NCBI GenBank assembly: GCA_050297015.1
Contig: JBNKRZ010000032.1
Location: 1-64,000, forward strand
Source of the DNA: JACKJA01 sp050297015
GTDB taxonomy: Bacteria > Pseudomonadota > Alphaproteobacteria > Micavibrionales > Micavibrionaceae
DNA: 64,000 bases
Direction: 5' to 3'
Position numbers and translations under genes: made by a program. The first letter of the stretch is position 1, and the number at the start of each line of letters is the position of its first letter. Below the pieces are notes generated by a model. The model was given only the letters and a program-made list of their open reading frames with translations, was not told the DNA's origin and did no database searches. This document shows positions 61,005-64,000 of the stretch, one piece after another.

Positions 61005-62642
61005 ATGCCACATCTTCGCATCACCCTTGCGCAACTAAACCCCATCGTCGGGGATATATCGTATAACTGCGATAAAATCAGGAAAGTGCGGGACAGCGCC
61101 CCAGCAGAAACAGACCTGATTGTTTTTCCGGAAATGATCGTGTGCGGCTATCCGCCAGAGGATCTCGTTCATAAATCCTTCTTTCTCGATCACATTGAGC
61201 ACGCTGTGAGAACGCTAGCGGGTGAAAATATGAAGGGACACCCTGCTCTCCTTATCTCTGCGCCATGGCGGGATGAAAAAGGCCATGTGCGCAATGCCGC
61301 ACTTCTTATTGAAAACGGTGCCATTACGGCCATTGTTCCTAAACATCACCTGCCTAATTATGGCGTTTTTGATGAGGGGCGGATTTTCACCGCAGGACCG
61401 CTTCCGGAACCTGTCTCTTTCAAAGGGCATCGGCTTGGCATCATGACATGCGAAGATATGTGGTACCCGGATGTTGCCGCGCACCTATGTGATGAAGGGG
61501 CGGACATGCTAATTGCGCTCAACGCCAGCCCCTTTGAGTTTGACAAAAACCACCTGCGCCTTGAACAAGCCCGCAGCCGCGCCATTGAAACGGCTCTGCC
61601 CCTGATCTACGTCAACCAATGTGGCGGACAGGATGAATTGGTTTTTGATGGCGCATCGTTCATTCTCGATAAAAGCGGCAAGCTCGTTTTACAAGCCAAA
61701 GAGTTTACCGAAGACGTACAGCACACATCATGGCAAAAAACGGCCGAAGGCTGGCAATGCGCAACAAAGGTCATAACACCGATTCTCAAAGATGAAGAGG
61801 CCATATATCAGGCACTCGTCACAGGCCTGCGCGACTACGTGAATAAAAACGGTTTTCCCGGCGTCATTATCGGGATGAGCGGCGGGATCGATAGTGCCCT
61901 TTCTGCAGCCATCGCCGCTGATGCCCTCGGCCCCGATAAAGTACACTGCGTGATGATGCCTAGCAAATTCACCTCTCAGGAAAGCCTCGATGACGCAGAA
62001 AGCTGTGCCCAAGCCCTTAGGGTGACGTATGAGAGCATTCCCATCGAAAGCGCTGTTGAGACATTTGAAACGGAGCTTACCCCGTTCATGAAAGATGCTC
62101 CCGCCGTTACCCATGAAAACATCCAGCCCCGCTGCCGAGGCCTAATCCTCATGGCCCTGTCAAATGCCAGTGGCAAGATGGTCCTGTCCACCGGGAACAA
62201 GTCGGAAATGGCCGTAGGATATGCCACACTCTACGGCGATATGTGTGGTGGTTTCAATGCGTTAAAAGATGTTTATAAAGTGCAGGTTTATGATCTGGCG
62301 CGCTGGCGCAACGAACAAGGACCCGTCATTCCCGAAAATATTATCACAAAAAAACCCACGGCAGAGCTTAAACCCGATCAATGCGATCAGGACACCCTGC
62401 CCTCTTACGAAACGCTGGACGATATTCTTCATTGCCTGATCGAACTTGATCTGGGGGTTGAGGGGATCGTAGCCCGCGGACATGAAGCCGCCACAGTCCG
62501 CCGCGTTTGGCGTATGTTGGACCGCGCCGAATATAAACGCCGCCAAGCCCCACCGGGCGTAAAAATCACCTCTCGCGCCTTTGGCCGCGACCGCCGCTAC
62601 CCGATTACGAATCATTTTGTGAATATCATTGAAAAAGCCTGA
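61005..62642 (+). CDS. nadE: glutamine-dependent NAD+ synthetase
   Basis: Amidates nicotinic acid adenine dinucleotide to NAD+. The 545-residue fused form has an N-terminal carbon-nitrogen hydrolase glutaminase domain with Glu43 (FPEMIV), Lys113 (VPKHHLPNYG) and Cys149 (IMTCEDMW). The C-terminal synthetase domain has the PP-loop GMSGGIDSALS (about 290-300) and STGNKSEMAVGYATLYGD. Both halves keep their catalytic residues. It starts 9 bases after the DAHP synthase gene. A palindromic repeat follows it. Confidence 0.97.
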   Translation: MPHLRITLAQLNPIVGDISYNCDKIRKVRDSAPAETDLIVFPEMIVCGYPPEDLVHKSFFLDHIEHAVRTLAGENMKGHPALLISAPWRDEKGHVRNAALLIENGAITAIVPKHHLPNYGVFDEGRIFTAGPLPEPVSFKGHRLGIMTCEDMWYPDVAAHLCDEGADMLIALNASPFEFDKNHLRLEQARSRAIETALPLIYVNQCGGQDELVFDGASFILDKSGKLVLQAKEFTEDVQHTSWQKTAEGWQCATKVITPILKDEEAIYQALVTGLRDYVNKNGFPGVIIGMSGGIDSALSAAIAADALGPDKVHCVMMPSKFTSQESLDDAESCAQALRVTYESIPIESAVETFETELTPFMKDAPAVTHENIQPRCRGLILMALSNASGKMVLSTGNKSEMAVGYATLYGDMCGGFNALKDVYKVQVYDLARWRNEQGPVIPENIITKKPTAELKPDQCDQDTLPSYETLDDILHCLIELDLGVEGIVARGHEAATVRRVWRMLDRAEYKRRQAPPGVKITSRAFGRDRRYPITNHFVNIIEKA

Positions 62643-62680
62643 TAAACCCGCTATTCAGTGGAGTTTGATAAGTAACGTCT

Positions 62681-62752
62681 TGTCATTCTGAGTGCAGCGA
62701 AGAATCTTAAATGACCCGCATACATAGATCTTTCGATACGCTCAAGATGACA
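62681..62752. repeat. intergenic palindromic element, third type
   Basis: A 72-bp imperfect inverted repeat: TGTCATTCTGAG at one end and CTCAAGATGACA at the other, with GCGAAGAATCT and AGATCTTTCGATACG inside. The sequence GTCATTCTGAG...GCGAAGAATCT is a dispersed element seen in many bacteria. It lies between nadE and gltX. Confidence 0.8.
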
Positions 62753-62773
62753 GCATAGAGGAATAAGAAAACC

Positions 62774-64000
62774 ATGAGTGTTAAAGTTCGTTTTGCCCCG
62801 TCCCCCACCGGTTACCTGCATGTCGGTAACGCGCGCACGGCGCTGATTACCTACCTGTTCGCCAAATCACAGAACGGGCACTTCCTTCTGCGGATTGACG
62901 ACACGGATCAGGAACGCTCCAAAGCCGAGTACGAAGCTGCGATTGAAAGCTCTCTTGTCTGGATGGGGATCGTATGGGATGAAAAGGCCCGCCAGCGCGA
63001 CCGCACCGCCCGCTATGCCGAGCTAATCGAAAAGCTGAAAGCCGATGGGCGCCTGTATGCCTGCTATGAAACGCCGGAAGAACTGGCATTAAAACGTAAA
63101 AGCCAGTTGGGCCGTGGCTTGCCGCCGATCTATGACCGCGGTGCGCTGAGCCTGTCCGATACCGAACGCGCGACCTATGAGGCCGAAGGCCGTCAGCCGC
63201 ACTGGCGCTTTAAACTCGAACATGAGCCGATCATCTGGAACGATATGGTGCGCGGCGAAGTCAAATTCCACGGCGCTGACTTGTCCGACCCCGTTGTAAT
63301 CCGCGAAGATGGCAGCCCGCTTTACCATTTGTGCTCCGTCATTGACGATGCCGATTACGACATGACCCACATCGTGCGGGGGGAAGATCACGTCTCCAAC
63401 ACTGCGGCCCATATCCAGATGTTTGAAGCCCTCGGCGCGCCTGTGCCGCAATTCGCCCACCTGCCGCTGCTCTCCGATGCGGAAGGCGGAAAACTTTCCA
63501 AACGCCTCGGTTCGCTCAGCGTCCATGAAATTCGCGATAACGAAGGCTTAGAGCCTATGGCACTAGTTAGCCTGATGGGGCGTTTAGGGACCTCCGACCC
63601 GATTGAGCCTTTCACAGACATACAGGCGCTCATTGATAGTTTTGACTTCACCAAATTCGGGCGCGGCACCCCCAAATTCGACGTTGAGGAACTGATGCGC
63701 CTGAACGCCAAAATCCTGCACGCCACGCCGTTTGAAGATGTCAACGTGCGCCTTGCCAATATGGACCTGCCGGAGCTGGACGAACACTTCTGGGAATCCG
63801 TACGCCCCAACCTCGCCCGCCTTGACGATATAAAGGAATGGGCGCGCGTCGCGCACGGCCCGGTTGAGCCTGTCATTGAAGAACCCGACTTTATCGCGCA
63901 AGCCCTCGACCTCCTGCCTCCGGCTCCGTGGAACGAAGAAACATGGATGACATGGGCCAATGCCGTAAAAGAAGCCACAGGACGCAAAGGAAAACAGCTT
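62774..64000 (+). CDS. gltX: glutamyl-tRNA synthetase, 3' end cut by window edge
   Basis: Charges tRNA with glutamate. 409 codons are visible and the frame is still open. HIGH is present as HVGN (16-19) in APSPTGYLHVGNARTAL and KMSKS as KLSKR (240-244). The following LGSLSVHEIRDNEGLEPMAL block is that of the alphaproteobacterial class of GltX. Alphaproteobacteria often carry two gltX genes and lack GlnRS, so whether this copy is discriminating cannot be told. The start follows AGAGGAATAAG. Confidence 0.95.
   Translation, partial: MSVKVRFAPSPTGYLHVGNARTALITYLFAKSQNGHFLLRIDDTDQERSKAEYEAAIESSLVWMGIVWDEKARQRDRTARYAELIEKLKADGRLYACYETPEELALKRKSQLGRGLPPIYDRGALSLSDTERATYEAEGRQPHWRFKLEHEPIIWNDMVRGEVKFHGADLSDPVVIREDGSPLYHLCSVIDDADYDMTHIVRGEDHVSNTAAHIQMFEALGAPVPQFAHLPLLSDAEGGKLSKRLGSLSVHEIRDNEGLEPMALVSLMGRLGTSDPIEPFTDIQALIDSFDFTKFGRGTPKFDVEELMRLNAKILHATPFEDVNVRLANMDLPELDEHFWESVRPNLARLDDIKEWARVAHGPVEPVIEEPDFIAQALDLLPPAPWNEETWMTWANAVKEATGRKGKQL

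Noticed and set aside
1..64000. tRNA, rRNA, CRISPR array, integrase or transposase
   Set aside because: Intergenic stretches were read for these and nothing convincing was found; a computed scan would be needed to exclude a tRNA fully.

Overview
The window is chromosomal DNA from an alphaproteobacterium of middling GC (roughly half by eye). Two features point there. One is the gene order dapF-mtaB-ftsY facing ffh-rpsP-rimM-trmD-rplS-leuC-leuD-leuB, which is classic for the class. The other is a set of family signatures: DUF2336, DUF3126, class II DAHP synthase, ornithine-lipid genes olsBA, and a GltX of the KLSKRLGSLS type. The genus cannot be fixed from the sequence; a Rhodospirillales- or Micavibrio-like lineage is only a guess. 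No rRNA, tRNA, CRISPR array, integrase or transposase was seen.

Layout. 1-10 kb (mostly minus): a partial DUF2336 protein, a small low-complexity protein with its own promoter and terminator, then a minus-strand run dapF, mtaB, ribE, ribB, ribH, ftsY, an ABC exporter and AMP nucleosidase. 10-21 kb (plus): the SRP, ribosome and tRNA-modification operon followed by leucine biosynthesis. It is interrupted by a disturbed segment between trmD and rplS that holds a reverse-strand gene and a degenerate second copy of the trmD 3' end. An HD-GYP-like gene sits between leuC and leuD, and an FkbM methyltransferase gene between leuD and leuB.

21-41 kb (minus): a near-complete MSHA-like type IV pilus locus. 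It encodes an assembly ATPase, platform protein, PilM/N-, PilO- and PilP-like proteins, a TPR protein, prepilin peptidase, PilT and PilU, a secretin lipoprotein and a prepilin. Mixed into it are an ABC ATPase, an ABC-2 permease with a partner protein, and a membrane-anchored AraC regulator. A two-component pair (histidine kinase and OmpR regulator) lies upstream. The platform gene appears to start with AUA, and several neighbours start with GTG or TTG.

41-47.5 kb (minus): a membrane protein and a TPR protein, then a compact four-gene set (thermostable-hemolysin-family acyltransferase-like protein, AMP-dependent ligase, haem-oxygenase-like diiron protein, SDR) that looks like an uncharacterised fatty-acid-derived pathway. 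A three-gene module of a receiver protein and two related helical proteins follows.

47.5-64 kb: etfBA, a PEBP-family protein, olsBA, a group of exported proteins of unknown function (one with a 49-residue tandem repeat), Kdo transferase, lpxK and a lipid A acyltransferase, a PDE-like HD phosphohydrolase, class II DAHP synthase, NAD+ synthetase and the 5' part of gltX. Three intergenic palindromes of similar design lie at about 12.3, 21.0 and 62.7 kb.
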